64,000 bases of DNA from Nitrospira sp. (GTDB lineage Bacteria > Nitrospirota > Nitrospiria > Nitrospirales > Nitrospiraceae): NCBI GenBank assembly GCA_035968315.1, contig JAVYIN010000005.1:310001-374000 (forward strand), written 5' to 3'. The notes beneath the pieces were generated by a model. The model did not search any database and had not been told where the DNA came from. It saw only the letters and a program-made list of their open reading frames with translations. The translations under genes were made by a program, and so were the position numbers. The first letter of the stretch is position 1. Each line of letters starts with the position of its first letter. This document shows positions 51,223 through 60,253 of the stretch, piece after piece.

Positions 51223-52695
51223 GTGCAGTTATCGATTTTCTGGCGGCTGGTTCTGACCTGCCTGGTCATCATTGTCGTGATGGCCGGCGTGAATTTGTAT
51301 GCGCTGTTTCAGCTCCGGCAATTGACGGCGCTGAGCACCGATATGGTGCTGTCCCATTATCCGGCGGTCGATGCGGCAAAGCGCCTTCAAGCGGGGCTGT
51401 ATGAACAGTTGAACAGCGAAAAGAAGTATCTGGCGACTAAAGACCAGACGTTTCTGAAGAATTTCAACGAAGAGGTGGAAGAGTTTCAACGAAGCCTCCA
51501 GCAGTTGCGGGCACAAGAAACCGTGTCGCCGGGGGTCTCGCGGTTGCAGGAAACCGGCCGTCTGTTTCAGGAGCGGCTGGTGCTGGCGCATGAGGAGTTT
51601 TCGCGTGTCATCGAACAGTCCGCCTCGGGGTCGCCGGCTTATGAAGCCCGCCGCGATCTCCTGATGGACCAGATGACGGCCTCCATTCAGGGCTACATGG
51701 ATCTGCACGAAGCGCGCATCAGTGCGGGGGTGAGCGAGTCGCGTGCGCGCGCCGCGCAGGCCGAGGCGGCGACGGAGCAGCTGGTGCTGGTGGCCTTGGT
51801 GTTCGGTCTCGGATTGGCGGGGATTGCCAGTTACAGCATTCTCTTCCCGCTGCGCCAGCTGCAGGGCCATATCAAGCAGATCGGACAGGGCCATTTCGGC
51901 ACGCCGCTTCAGATTTCCGCGCCGCCGGAATTGCGGGACCTCGTGGATACGGTGAACTGGATGGGCGAGAAGCTGCAAGAGCTGGATGATATGAAAGCGG
52001 AGTTTCTGGCGCACGTCTCGCACGAATTGCGCACGCCGATGGCGTCGATCCAGGAGGGGACGCATTTGTTGCTCGACGAAATCCCCGGCCCATTAAAGGC
52101 GGACCAGCGCACCACGCTGCTGATCATGGCGGACAGCAGCCGGCGTCTGATTCATCTGATCTCGACGATACTTGACCTCTCCAAGATGGAAGCCGGTATG
52201 ATGGAGTACCGTATCGTGCCGACCGAATTGCGCCGGGTGGCCGATATTTCCGTCAAAAAGGTGCAGTTGCTGGCGGATTCCAAGCATGTGCAGGTGTTTG
52301 TCGAGCATCCGGAGGAACGGCTGTGGGTGAAGGCCGATACCGCGCGCATTGAGCAGGTGCTGGATAACCTCCTGTCCAATGCTTTGAAGTTCAGCCCGGA
52401 AGGCAGTGCCGTCAAGATTCAGATCACGCCGGACTTCAAGGGCGGCACGCTGGAGGTCGCGGTGTCGGATTCCGGTCCCGGTATTGCGACGGAAGATCTC
52501 CCGCATATTTTTGAACGGTTCTATCAGGGCAAGAATAAGCCGAAGCATGCCTTGGCCGGCAGTGGATTAGGATTGGCGCTGGCCAAAAAGGTGGTGGAGG
52601 CGCACGGGGGGCGAATTTGGATCGAGAGCGAGGCCGGGAAGGATACGACGGTGCGTTTTGTTCTGCGGCTGACCAAGCCTGGGGGAGCAAATTGA
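51223..52695 (+). CDS. GlrK/QseE-like sensor histidine kinase
   Basis: 490 residues from the GTG at 51223 (GGAAGG ten bases upstream); an ATG at 51160 would add 21 low-complexity residues. Membrane helix near 5-30, periplasmic four-helix sensor (about 35-195), second helix near 205-225, HAMP (about 225-275), HisKA with HVSHELRTP (H267), and HATPase with DNLLSNALKFSPEG (near 380), DSGPGI and GSGLGLALAK. The next two genes are a QseG-like lipoprotein and a sigma54 response regulator, the glrK-qseG-glrR gene order known from enterobacteria, where the system answers envelope stress. Confidence 0.88.
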   Translation: MQLSIFWRLVLTCLVIIVVMAGVNLYALFQLRQLTALSTDMVLSHYPAVDAAKRLQAGLYEQLNSEKKYLATKDQTFLKNFNEEVEEFQRSLQQLRAQETVSPGVSRLQETGRLFQERLVLAHEEFSRVIEQSASGSPAYEARRDLLMDQMTASIQGYMDLHEARISAGVSESRARAAQAEAATEQLVLVALVFGLGLAGIASYSILFPLRQLQGHIKQIGQGHFGTPLQISAPPELRDLVDTVNWMGEKLQELDDMKAEFLAHVSHELRTPMASIQEGTHLLLDEIPGPLKADQRTTLLIMADSSRRLIHLISTILDLSKMEAGMMEYRIVPTELRRVADISVKKVQLLADSKHVQVFVEHPEERLWVKADTARIEQVLDNLLSNALKFSPEGSAVKIQITPDFKGGTLEVAVSDSGPGIATEDLPHIFERFYQGKNKPKHALAGSGLGLALAKKVVEAHGGRIWIESEAGKDTTVRFVLRLTKPGGAN

Positions 52696-52697
52696 GC

Positions 52698-53471
52698 ATG
52701 TCCAGGATGAGAGCCGCAGGATGGACGATTCCCCTGGCGATGGTCTTCAGCGGGTGCGCGCTGTGGACATCCCCCTTGCCGAGCCACCAGCCCTATTTCA
52801 CTGTGGACCCGGTAGACGCCAAGGCCTATCAAGCCCTGATTAGGAAACAAGACGGTTTAGCGGCAAAATGCAATGAAACCAGCTCCTGCGATCATGTGTA
52901 CTTTACCCGCGCGCTCTTGGGACTCTATGAAAGCCGCGACGTCGCGGAGAAATACTTTGGGCGGGTGCTGGCCGTAGCCCCCAAGAGCCGTCTGGCGGCC
53001 TCCAGTCAAGCCTGGCTGCAGTTGCTGCAGGAGCGGACCGTGCAAAAAGAGCAATCCTGGGCCCAAGCGGTCCTCATCGCGCCGGCGCTGGCTGAGGCGC
53101 ATGCGTCGCTCAATCATGTTGCGAACCGGCTTGTGCGGGATTTGCTGGACCGGGAAATCGTCACGCAACAATTGCGCGTGCTGAAAGAAACCGATGCCCA
53201 AACGGTCGAGTCGTTACAGCGGGAGCTGGCCGACCTTGAGCGGAAAATCGAGTTGCTGACGTCGAGGAAGGACCGGGACAGTCAAAAGTCCGAGCCGGTT
53301 TCCGTGCACGCGCTGCAAAAGCAATTGCAGGAGCGGGACAAGAAGATCGAGGAATTGTCTGCCCAGCTGGAGGCGCTGAAGCGGATCGATCAAGAGATGC
53401 GGGAGAAGGTTCGTCCGATCCGTCCCTCTGTGGGCGGTCTCCCGGTGCCAAATCCTGACCTAACCCCATAA
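52698..53471 (+). CDS. QseG-like lipoprotein
   Basis: 257 residues. Signal peptide with lipobox VFSGC (Cys 20). The mature part has a helical repeat region (about 50-155: YFTRALLGLYES, FGRVLAVAPKSR) and a long coiled coil (about 160-235: LQRELADLERKIELL, LQKQLQERDKKIEELSAQ). In E. coli the outer-membrane lipoprotein QseG activates the adjacent kinase; the same position between kinase and regulator suggests that job here. Starts 2 bases after the kinase stop. Confidence 0.78.
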   Translation: MSRMRAAGWTIPLAMVFSGCALWTSPLPSHQPYFTVDPVDAKAYQALIRKQDGLAAKCNETSSCDHVYFTRALLGLYESRDVAEKYFGRVLAVAPKSRLAASSQAWLQLLQERTVQKEQSWAQAVLIAPALAEAHASLNHVANRLVRDLLDREIVTQQLRVLKETDAQTVESLQRELADLERKIELLTSRKDRDSQKSEPVSVHALQKQLQERDKKIEELSAQLEALKRIDQEMREKVRPIRPSVGGLPVPNPDLTP

Positions 53472-53479
53472 GGAACACC

Positions 53480-54895
53480 ATGGAGCACGAACATATTTTA
53501 GTCGTTGACGATGACGAGGGCTTGCTGCACCTCCTGAAAATGCGCCTGTCGGCCATGGGGTTTGCCGTCACGCCCTGCACGACCGGGAAGGCGGCGCTGG
53601 CAGAGGCGAAAAAAATGATGTTTAACCTCGCCATTACCGATTTGCGCCTCAATGGAGAAAACGGGCTGGAAGTGACCGAAGAGTTGCTTCGCCTTCATCC
53701 GGAACTGCCCGTGATTATCCTGACCGCGCATGGGAGCATTCCCAATGCGGTCGAGGCCATGCAGCGGGGTGCCTTCGGGTATCTCACCAAGCCGTTCGAT
53801 GACAAGGAATTGAAAGCGACGATCGAGAAAGCGCTGTCCCAACAGCGCATGAGCCTGGAAATCCAGCGGCTCAAATCCCTGGTCAAGGAGCTGTACGGAC
53901 TTGAAAACGTGGTGGCCCGCAGCCCCGCCATGCAGCAGCTGTTTCAGCAGGTCGCGCAAGTGGCCGATTCGGATGCGACGATTCTGCTCTATGGCGAGAC
54001 TGGCACCGGCAAGGAGGTGATGGCGCGGGTCATCCACACCAATAGCCGGCGCAGCAAGGGGCCCTTTGTCGCGTTGAACTGTGCGGCCATCCCGGAAATG
54101 CTGTTTGAAAGTGAGTTGTTTGGACATGTCCGCGGCGCCTTCACCAGCGCGCATGGCCCGAAGAAAGGGCTTTTTCAAAGCGCGAACGGCGGCACGCTGT
54201 TTCTTGACGAAATCGGGGAGATGCCGCTCTCGATGCAGGTGAAATTGCTGCGCGCCGTGCAGGAGCGGGAGGTGCGCGAGGTGGGGTCCGAACTTTCCAC
54301 AAAGATCGACGTCCGCATCATTGCCGCCACCAATAAAGATCTTGGGGAAGCGGTCAAGAACGGCAGCTTCCGAAACGATTTGTACTACCGTCTTTCGGTG
54401 GTCCCGCTGTTCATTCCACCGCTTCGCGACCGGCGTGATGACATTCCGCTCTTGGCGCAGCATTTTCTGAAGATGAGCGTCAAGCGGGCCAATAAGGATG
54501 TGCGCGGGTTTACTCCTGCGGCGCTCCACCGGCTGATGATCAATCCCTGGGCCGGCAATGTTCGAGAGCTGGAGAATGCCATCGAAAAAGCCGTCGTGCT
54601 GTCCCGTCAGGACATGATTACGCCGGATCTGCTCCCGTCGGTGAGCGCGTCCGCTGACACGCCGTTGAAGCCGCTCACGGAGGCGAAAGAGGAATTTGAG
54701 CGCACCTACCTCAAGAACGTCTTGCAGCTGACGGGGGGGAATATCTCGCGGGCGGCTCAGTTTGCGGGCCGGTATCGGGCGGATTTCTATAAAATGCTGC
54801 GAAAATATGGCCTGCACCCATCGACGACCAAAGGGATGGCGGCCGAGGAAGAAATAGAGGAGCTAGAGGGGGATCCGAAGCTCATTGAGTCTTAA
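53480..54895 (+). CDS. GlrR-like sigma54-dependent response regulator
   Basis: 471 residues. Receiver with phospho-acceptor D54 (NLAITDLRL) and KPFDD, AAA+ domain with GETGTGKE (near 171), Walker B LFLDEIGEM, and a Fis-type HTH at the C-terminus (GGNISRAAQFAGRYRADFY). The sigma54-contact loop reads GAFTSA (near 219) instead of GAFTGA, keeping the essential Thr. Last gene of the kinase-lipoprotein-regulator operon; 8 bases after the lipoprotein stop. Targets unknown. Confidence 0.92.
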   Translation: MEHEHILVVDDDEGLLHLLKMRLSAMGFAVTPCTTGKAALAEAKKMMFNLAITDLRLNGENGLEVTEELLRLHPELPVIILTAHGSIPNAVEAMQRGAFGYLTKPFDDKELKATIEKALSQQRMSLEIQRLKSLVKELYGLENVVARSPAMQQLFQQVAQVADSDATILLYGETGTGKEVMARVIHTNSRRSKGPFVALNCAAIPEMLFESELFGHVRGAFTSAHGPKKGLFQSANGGTLFLDEIGEMPLSMQVKLLRAVQEREVREVGSELSTKIDVRIIAATNKDLGEAVKNGSFRNDLYYRLSVVPLFIPPLRDRRDDIPLLAQHFLKMSVKRANKDVRGFTPAALHRLMINPWAGNVRELENAIEKAVVLSRQDMITPDLLPSVSASADTPLKPLTEAKEEFERTYLKNVLQLTGGNISRAAQFAGRYRADFYKMLRKYGLHPSTTKGMAAEEEIEELEGDPKLIES

Positions 54896-54971
54896 GGGAT
54901 TAGTGAGATCTGTCGCGTAAGTGCCAGAATTTTCAGGAAATGTGCTGATTTTGCTGCTATGTCGTAAAGTG

Positions 54972-55046
54972 TGGAGCTGGCGAGAGGAATTGAACCTCCA
55001 ACCAGCGGTTTACAAAACCGCTGCTCTGCCATTGAGCTACGCCAGC
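54972..55046 (-). tRNA. tRNA-Thr (anticodon TGT)
   Basis: 75 bases on the minus strand. Acceptor arms GCTGGCG/CGCCAGC pair perfectly; D arm GCTC/GAGC; anticodon stem GCGGT/ACCGC with loop TTTGTAA (anticodon TGT, reads ACA); T arm GGAGG...CCTCT around TTCAATT (one mismatch). The 3' CCA is encoded (54972-54974). It lies alone between two sigma54 regulator genes. Confidence 0.96.
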
Positions 55047-55086
55047 CCGTCTATATAGATGTGTCGAAGAGACCTGAGAACAGCGC

Positions 55087-55116
55087 ACCCTAACAACTCC
55101 GTAAAGATGCTGTCAA
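55087..55116 (-). promoter_or_regulatory. candidate promoter of tRNA-Thr
   Basis: Minus strand: perfect TTGACA (55116-55111), 18-base spacer, TAGGGT (55092-55087), about 40 bases before the tRNA. The -10 is weak. Confidence 0.4.
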
Positions 55117-55230
55117 GAAATTCCCCCCTCTTTCGTATCGCCTCTAGTGCGATCGTCTCCCTTGCATTGTAGGGCCTCGGCACATTAATCTAAGCCAAAT
55201 TCAGCCTGATCTGCACCGGAACGAAACGCG

Positions 55231-56634
55231 ATGTCTCAGACCCACATTCTCATTATCGACGATGATCAAGCGGTTCGCGAGGTTTTGGAAGAAACCCTCA
55301 CGAATGAGGGCTATGCGGTGTCTGTCGCGGAGGACGCGACCAGCGGTGTCCAAATGGTCAAGGATCACCCTGTCCAGATCGTCATCACGGATTTTCAATT
55401 GCCGGACTTTGATGGTCTTGAAGTCATCGATCGCATCAGCCGAATCGATGCCAAAATCATTCCCATTGTGATGACGGGGTTTGGAACGGTGGAGTGCGCC
55501 GTGCGGGCGATGAAAGCGGGCGTTATCACCAAGCCCTTCGATCCGGATACGGCTATCGTCGTCGTCAAGAAAGCGGTAGAGTTTCAGCGCCTCCGCCAGG
55601 AAAATCATCTCCTTCGAAAAGCGGTCCGCGATCAATACCGGCTGGAACAGTTGATTGGCGTCAGCGAGCCGATTCGCCAGGTGCTCGATTTCGTGGAGAA
55701 GGTGGCGGATAGCGACAGTACCGTGCTGGTCCAGGGAGAAAGCGGAACCGGCAAGGAACTGGTCGCGCGGATGCTCCACTTCAACAGCTCGCGCAAAGAT
55801 CGTCCGCTGGTTCCCGTGAATTGCGGCGCCATTCCTGAAAATCTGCTGGAGTCGGAACTGTTCGGCCATGAGAAGGGCGCCTTTACCGGCGCGGCCCATA
55901 CCAGAATGGGCCGGTTCGAAATGGCCAACGGGGGGACGATTTTTCTCGACGAAATCGGTGAAATGAGCCTTCCGCTGCAGGTTAAGCTGCTGCGCGTGTT
56001 GCAGGAGCGCGCTTTCGAGCGGGTCGGCGGCAACCGGACGATTCAAGTCGATGTGCGCATCGTGGCGGCGACGAATCAGGATCTTGAGAAAATGGTGGAG
56101 GAAAAGCGGTTTCGGCAGGACCTCTATTATCGCCTCAATGTGATTCCGATTGTGACCCCGCCCTTGCGGGACCGGCGCAGCGATATCCCCTTGCTCGTCG
56201 AGCATTTTCTCACGCGTTTCAATCAGACGAAACGCACGCATGTGACGGGTTTTGCGCCAGAGGCGATGGGCTTTCTGGCAGCGTATGATTGGCCCGGTAA
56301 TATTCGGGAGTTGGAGAATATGGTGGAGCGGCTGGTGGTCCTGAAAAAAGAGGGCCTCTTGACCGTGATTGATTTGCCGGAAAAAATTCGCCACAAACCC
56401 GCGCGTCCCGCGGAAATGAAAGAGCAGTTCATTCGCTTCACTGAAGACGGCATTCATCTCTCCAACGAAGTGGAGCAGTATGAAAATCAGCTGATCGTCG
56501 AAGCCTTGCGGAAGGCGAACGGCGTCACGGCGAGAGCCGCGCAGCTGCTCCACGTCAATCGGACAACCCTCGTCGAAAAACTCAAACGCAAAGGCTTTGA
56601 CGCCAAAGCCCAAGTCGACGCGCTCTCGAACTAG
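55231..56634 (+). CDS. FleQ/FlrA-like sigma54-dependent regulator
   Basis: 467 residues. Receiver domain (D54), AAA+ with GESGTGKE (near 170), intact GAFTGA, FLDEIGEM, and a C-terminal HTH containing NRTTLVEKLKRKG, the helix typical of FleQ/FlrA-type flagellar regulators. The receiver is odd: MKAGVITKPF replaces the usual KAGAFDYxTKPF, a loss of three residues before the conserved Lys 101, so phosphorylation switching may be altered. Upstream of the kinase/regulator pair and flagellar genes; probably the master activator of the cascade (inference). A terminator follows. Confidence 0.88.
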   Translation: MSQTHILIIDDDQAVREVLEETLTNEGYAVSVAEDATSGVQMVKDHPVQIVITDFQLPDFDGLEVIDRISRIDAKIIPIVMTGFGTVECAVRAMKAGVITKPFDPDTAIVVVKKAVEFQRLRQENHLLRKAVRDQYRLEQLIGVSEPIRQVLDFVEKVADSDSTVLVQGESGTGKELVARMLHFNSSRKDRPLVPVNCGAIPENLLESELFGHEKGAFTGAAHTRMGRFEMANGGTIFLDEIGEMSLPLQVKLLRVLQERAFERVGGNRTIQVDVRIVAATNQDLEKMVEEKRFRQDLYYRLNVIPIVTPPLRDRRSDIPLLVEHFLTRFNQTKRTHVTGFAPEAMGFLAAYDWPGNIRELENMVERLVVLKKEGLLTVIDLPEKIRHKPARPAEMKEQFIRFTEDGIHLSNEVEQYENQLIVEALRKANGVTARAAQLLHVNRTTLVEKLKRKGFDAKAQVDALSN

Positions 56635-56713
56635 CCATCCCCCCGTTGTCAATTCATTGACTGTCTCATCTTCTGTGCTGTCGAGAGTTTTGACGGCGCC
56701 AGGGGAATGGTCA

Positions 56714-56742
56714 CGGCCGCAACCCGCCAGGCGGCCGTTTTT
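56714..56742 (+). terminator. intrinsic terminator after the FleQ-like gene
   Basis: Stem CGGCCGC/GCGGCCG with a 10-base loop followed by TTTTT, 80 bases after the stop at 56634. Confidence 0.75.
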
Positions 56743-56798
56743 GCCCAGTAAATCAAATGCGATAGGGAGGGCATGGTCTTTGCTGAATAAGCCAATCC

Positions 56799-58967
56799 GT
56801 GAAGTCATCACGATTGGTTTGGACACAATTGATCCTCGCGCTGCTTGTGTGGTGTGTCGAGCGTTCCCTCGCGTTCGGTGAATCGCCAACCGCTCAACCT
56901 GCCGCCTCCTCGACGATACTGCCGTCTGCTGCGGGGCAGCCGGAGCAGATCGAGTTGCCGGGCCAGCCTCTGCCCGATGACGGGCCTCGGCTGGAAGGCC
57001 ATTCACAGGGGATGGATAGTCTGGCCTTGCAGGAGGGCATCAGCGCGTATAAGAAAGAAGACTGGACGCAGGCGCGCCGCCACTTCGAAAAAGTGTTGGC
57101 GCAGCAGCCCTCCAGCTCCTTGGCTCCCTCGGCCCTCGCGTTTCTGGCGGAATCGTTTCTTCTCGAAGGCGCCTCTAACACGCATCGCCTGAATGCCATC
57201 AACCAGTATAAGACGTTGGTGCTGGAGTATCCGCAATCGGATAATGCGCTTCGCGCCGAGTGGCGCATCGCCGATCTCTATCTGCAGCAAGCCTGGTATC
57301 ACGAGGCCCAATCGATGTATGAGCGGGCCATGGCTCATAGCCCCAACACGCCGGATGGCCACCGGGCGTTGCTGGGGCTCGGGTATACCTTTCTGGCATT
57401 GAAGAAATGGACCGAGGCCGGACAGGCCTTTGAGAATGTCCGGAAGCAGAGCCGGTATGAACAGGTGCTCATGCCGGCAACGGTTGGCTTGGCCCACAGC
57501 CTGTTTCGGCAGCGGCGCTTTCGTGACGCGCGTGTGCTGTATGACTTGAGCTATCGGCGATGGCCTGCGGCCGTTCGGATCGACCCGATGGTGCTGCAGC
57601 GATATGCCGCGATTGAAATGGACGCGCAGCATGGCGGGCTCGGGAGAGAGCTTCTCCTGCAGTTTTATAATGTGATCCCTCGCCATCCCGATGCGCCGGG
57701 CGCTCTGTTGCGTCTTGCCGATAGTTTGCTGGCATCGGATCATCGCCCTTCGGCCGAACTCTTTCTTGATTTTGTGGCGGGCCACTATCGCGGTTCGGAA
57801 GCCGGGGATTTGGCGCAGGTTCGGCTGGCGGCATTGGTCTCCGAGCGCCTGCATCAGGCCGGGGGGCAGCGGCTCGGCTTGAATGTATTCGAAACGATTC
57901 ATCATGGATCTGAGGAAGGGTTTGCCGCGCTCGATTTTGAAACCCGCATGCGAGCGGTGGCCAAGCAATACGACCGCCATGCGATCGGGAGCGAAGCGCT
58001 GTTGTATTTGGCCCGGTATCATGAACGCCGCGACGAGATTCCGCAGGCGCTCTCCGTGTACAAGGAAATCGTAGAGCGCGGGGAGAGGGCTCCGGAAGAT
58101 CCCTGGCCGATAACAGCGTCGAGGCGGCTGGCTACGCTGTTGCAGCCCTGGATGGAAGCGGCCGCCCGCTCGCAGGACGATGTCACCTTGATCAGCCTCT
58201 TTCAGCGTCATGGGCCCGCTGGCGAGCGGCACTATCTCGCCTCTCCGCTCCTGCTCACGATTGCCGATGCGCATCGGCGCCTGGGGTTTATCGGCGAAGC
58301 CGGGCGGCTCTATCAGGCGTTGGTGAAGGCGAACAAGCTGCCGGCGCTCACAGAGGAGGCCTTGGTCAGTCTCGGCAAAACCTATCTTGATCAGCACGAT
58401 CCGGCCGCGGCGAGAGGCGTGCTGGAGCGGGCACGCCTCCAGTTTCCCGATGGCCGCTTTCAGTCCGAAGGGTTGCGGCTGCTCGTGACCGCGATGATGG
58501 AAGAGCAGGACACGGCCGGGTTGTTGCACTTCTGCCGCCAGTGGATTCTCCGCCATCCACGCCATCCGGAACGGCCCTGGATGTATCAGCAACTGGCGGC
58601 CGTCCTTCTCCAGATGAAGAAGCCCGACGAAGCGGTGCTGGCGGTTGAGGAAGCGTTTAAAGCGGGCGCGCCGAAATCCGTGGCCGCCCTGATGGCCTAT
58701 GCCGATCTGTTGTCACAATTAAAACGCCATGAACAAGCGAACGAGGTGTACCACACGGTCATCGAGAAGAAACCGTCCCCCGCGCAGATCGACTGGGCCA
58801 GGCTCCAGATCGCGCGCGGGTGGCGGGCCTTGAAACAGTACGATCGCGCCACGGTCGCCTTGGCGGAATTGGGGCAGAGCGAGGATCAATTGCTCACGCG
58901 CTTTTCGGCTCACTATTACGACGTCATCCGGCAGGCGCGGCAGCAGCCGAAGGAGGAGGGACTATGA
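56799..58967 (+). CDS. exported TPR-repeat protein
   Basis: 722 residues from a GTG at 56799. Signal peptide (LVWTQLILALLVWCVERSLA, cut near AFGES) and a low-complexity linker to about 75, then TPR-like helical pairs through to the end (for example ISAYKKEDWTQARRHFEKVL, LGYTFLALKKWTEAGQAF, LYLARYHERRDEIPQALSVY). It would be a periplasmic scaffold. Its stop overlaps the start of the following kinase gene (ATGA), so it belongs to the flagellar regulatory operon. A tiny frame with a strong GGGAGG (56773-56790) precedes it. Specific role unknown. Confidence 0.82.
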   Translation: MKSSRLVWTQLILALLVWCVERSLAFGESPTAQPAASSTILPSAAGQPEQIELPGQPLPDDGPRLEGHSQGMDSLALQEGISAYKKEDWTQARRHFEKVLAQQPSSSLAPSALAFLAESFLLEGASNTHRLNAINQYKTLVLEYPQSDNALRAEWRIADLYLQQAWYHEAQSMYERAMAHSPNTPDGHRALLGLGYTFLALKKWTEAGQAFENVRKQSRYEQVLMPATVGLAHSLFRQRRFRDARVLYDLSYRRWPAAVRIDPMVLQRYAAIEMDAQHGGLGRELLLQFYNVIPRHPDAPGALLRLADSLLASDHRPSAELFLDFVAGHYRGSEAGDLAQVRLAALVSERLHQAGGQRLGLNVFETIHHGSEEGFAALDFETRMRAVAKQYDRHAIGSEALLYLARYHERRDEIPQALSVYKEIVERGERAPEDPWPITASRRLATLLQPWMEAAARSQDDVTLISLFQRHGPAGERHYLASPLLLTIADAHRRLGFIGEAGRLYQALVKANKLPALTEEALVSLGKTYLDQHDPAAARGVLERARLQFPDGRFQSEGLRLLVTAMMEEQDTAGLLHFCRQWILRHPRHPERPWMYQQLAAVLLQMKKPDEAVLAVEEAFKAGAPKSVAALMAYADLLSQLKRHEQANEVYHTVIEKKPSPAQIDWARLQIARGWRALKQYDRATVALAELGQSEDQLLTRFSAHYYDVIRQARQQPKEEGL

Positions 58968-60253
58968 CGCCACCGTCCGCGGCGCATCCGGCCGAACGCG
59001 ATCTCTTGCAACAAGCCTTTCAGACCTTCGATCAAGCCGCCCATACGCTCCAGCAATCCTATTCGACGCTGACGCAGCGGATCGAGCAAATGGATGTGGA
59101 ACTCGCGCAGAGCAACGACGCGTTGCGGGCCCAGTTGCGCGAGAATGAGGCCATGCGGCTGCATCTCAGCGGCATTCTCAACTCCCTGACAACCGGCGTG
59201 CTGGTGTTGGACGATGCGGGGAAGATTACCCGGGCGAATGCCGCGGCGGTGACGCTATTGGGTGTCACGCAGGAGGCTCTTCTGGAGCAGCCGGTCGCGC
59301 AGGTGTTGGAGCGCCTGCATGTCTGCGTCAGCGGGCATCCTCAACGTGTCGGGCAGAGACTGCTCACGCTGTCGCGGAGTGCGATGGAGGCCTCTTCAGG
59401 GAGTCCCTCCGGAAGCCTCTTGCTGGTGCATGACGTATCGCAGATGTGTGAATTGGAAGAGCGCCTTCAGCGGCAGCACCGTCTTGCCGCCATGGGGGAA
59501 ATGGTCGGGCGCATTGCGCATGAGATTCGGAATCCCCTCGGCAGCGTGGAATTGTTCGCGTCGATGTTGCGCCGTGACCTGCACGAGATGCCGAGGAGTC
59601 TGGGGTACGCGGAACAGATCTCACAGGCCGTGCATGGGCTCGACCGGTTGTTGTCAAATTTGCTGCTGTATACGAGGCCGGAACGATCCTCCCGCGCCTG
59701 GCACCGGATTGAACCGCTGGTTCTCGATGCCTTGTCGCTGGCCTCACACGCCATGGCCAAGAGCGCGGTCGATATCCGGTTGAATCTGGATCCTCGGATT
59801 CCCTCACTCTGGTGCAACGAGGGCCAGCTCAAGCAGGTGCTGCTCAATCTGATTCTCAATGCCGTCCAGGCGATGCCGGCAGGAGGCCGGTTGACGCTGG
59901 CCCTTACCGGGATGGCCGATCAACCGCTCGGAGAGCCGTCGATTCGCATGACCGTCACGGATTCGGGCCAAGGGATCGATCCGGCCAACCGGCAGCGCAT
60001 TTTCGACCCCTTCTTCACGACCAAGGATGAGGGAACCGGCCTGGGCCTGGCCATTGTGCATGCCATTATCGATGCCCATCACGGGCGCATCGATGTGGAG
60101 AGCCGGGTCGGTGAAGGCACCACGTTCACCATCCTGCTCCCGCAACCGGCGGGCGGCGATGATGTGACGACTGATCGTTGCGAGATGGCCGGCGTGACGG
60201 CTGTCTCACCCACCCCTGACGCCCGCAAGATGGAGGATCGCCGCCATGACTGA
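58964..60253 (+). CDS. FlrB/FleS-like soluble histidine kinase
   Basis: 429 residues, no membrane helices. Coiled-coil start (about 15-70), PAS domain (about 70-170: [20 protein letters not shown]), HisKA with [13 protein letters not shown] (H186), and HATPase with [34 protein letters not shown]. The cytoplasmic PAS kinase type and the partner regulator overlapping its 3' end by 8 bases match the FlrBC/FleSR pairs that control middle flagellar genes. ATG 58964, with AGGAGGAGG upstream, is the start; the longer frame is not supported. Confidence 0.9.
   Translation: MTPPSAAHPAERDLLQQAFQTFDQAAHTLQQSYSTLTQRIEQMDVELAQSNDALRAQLRENEAMRLHLSGILNSLTTGVLVLDDAGKITRANAAAVTLLGVTQEALLEQPVAQVLERLHVCVSGHPQRVGQRLLTLSRSAMEASSGSPSGSLLLVHDVSQMCELEERLQRQHRLAAMGEMVGRIAHEIRNPLGSVELFASMLRRDLHEMPRSLGYAEQISQAVHGLDRLLSNLLLYTRPERSSRAWHRIEPLVLDALSLASHAMAKSAVDIRLNLDPRIPSLWCNEGQLKQVLLNLILNAVQAMPAGGRLTLALTGMADQPLGEPSIRMTVTDSGQGIDPANRQRIFDPFFTTKDEGTGLGLAIVHAIIDAHHGRIDVESRVGEGTTFTILLPQPAGGDDVTTDRCEMAGVTAVSPTPDARKMEDRRHD

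Noticed and set aside
53498-54817. 439-residue frame antisense to the GlrR-like gene, and similar at 55201-57006 and 60126-61412
   Set aside because: GC-rich shadow frames of AAA+ regulators; no domain, no ribosome site.
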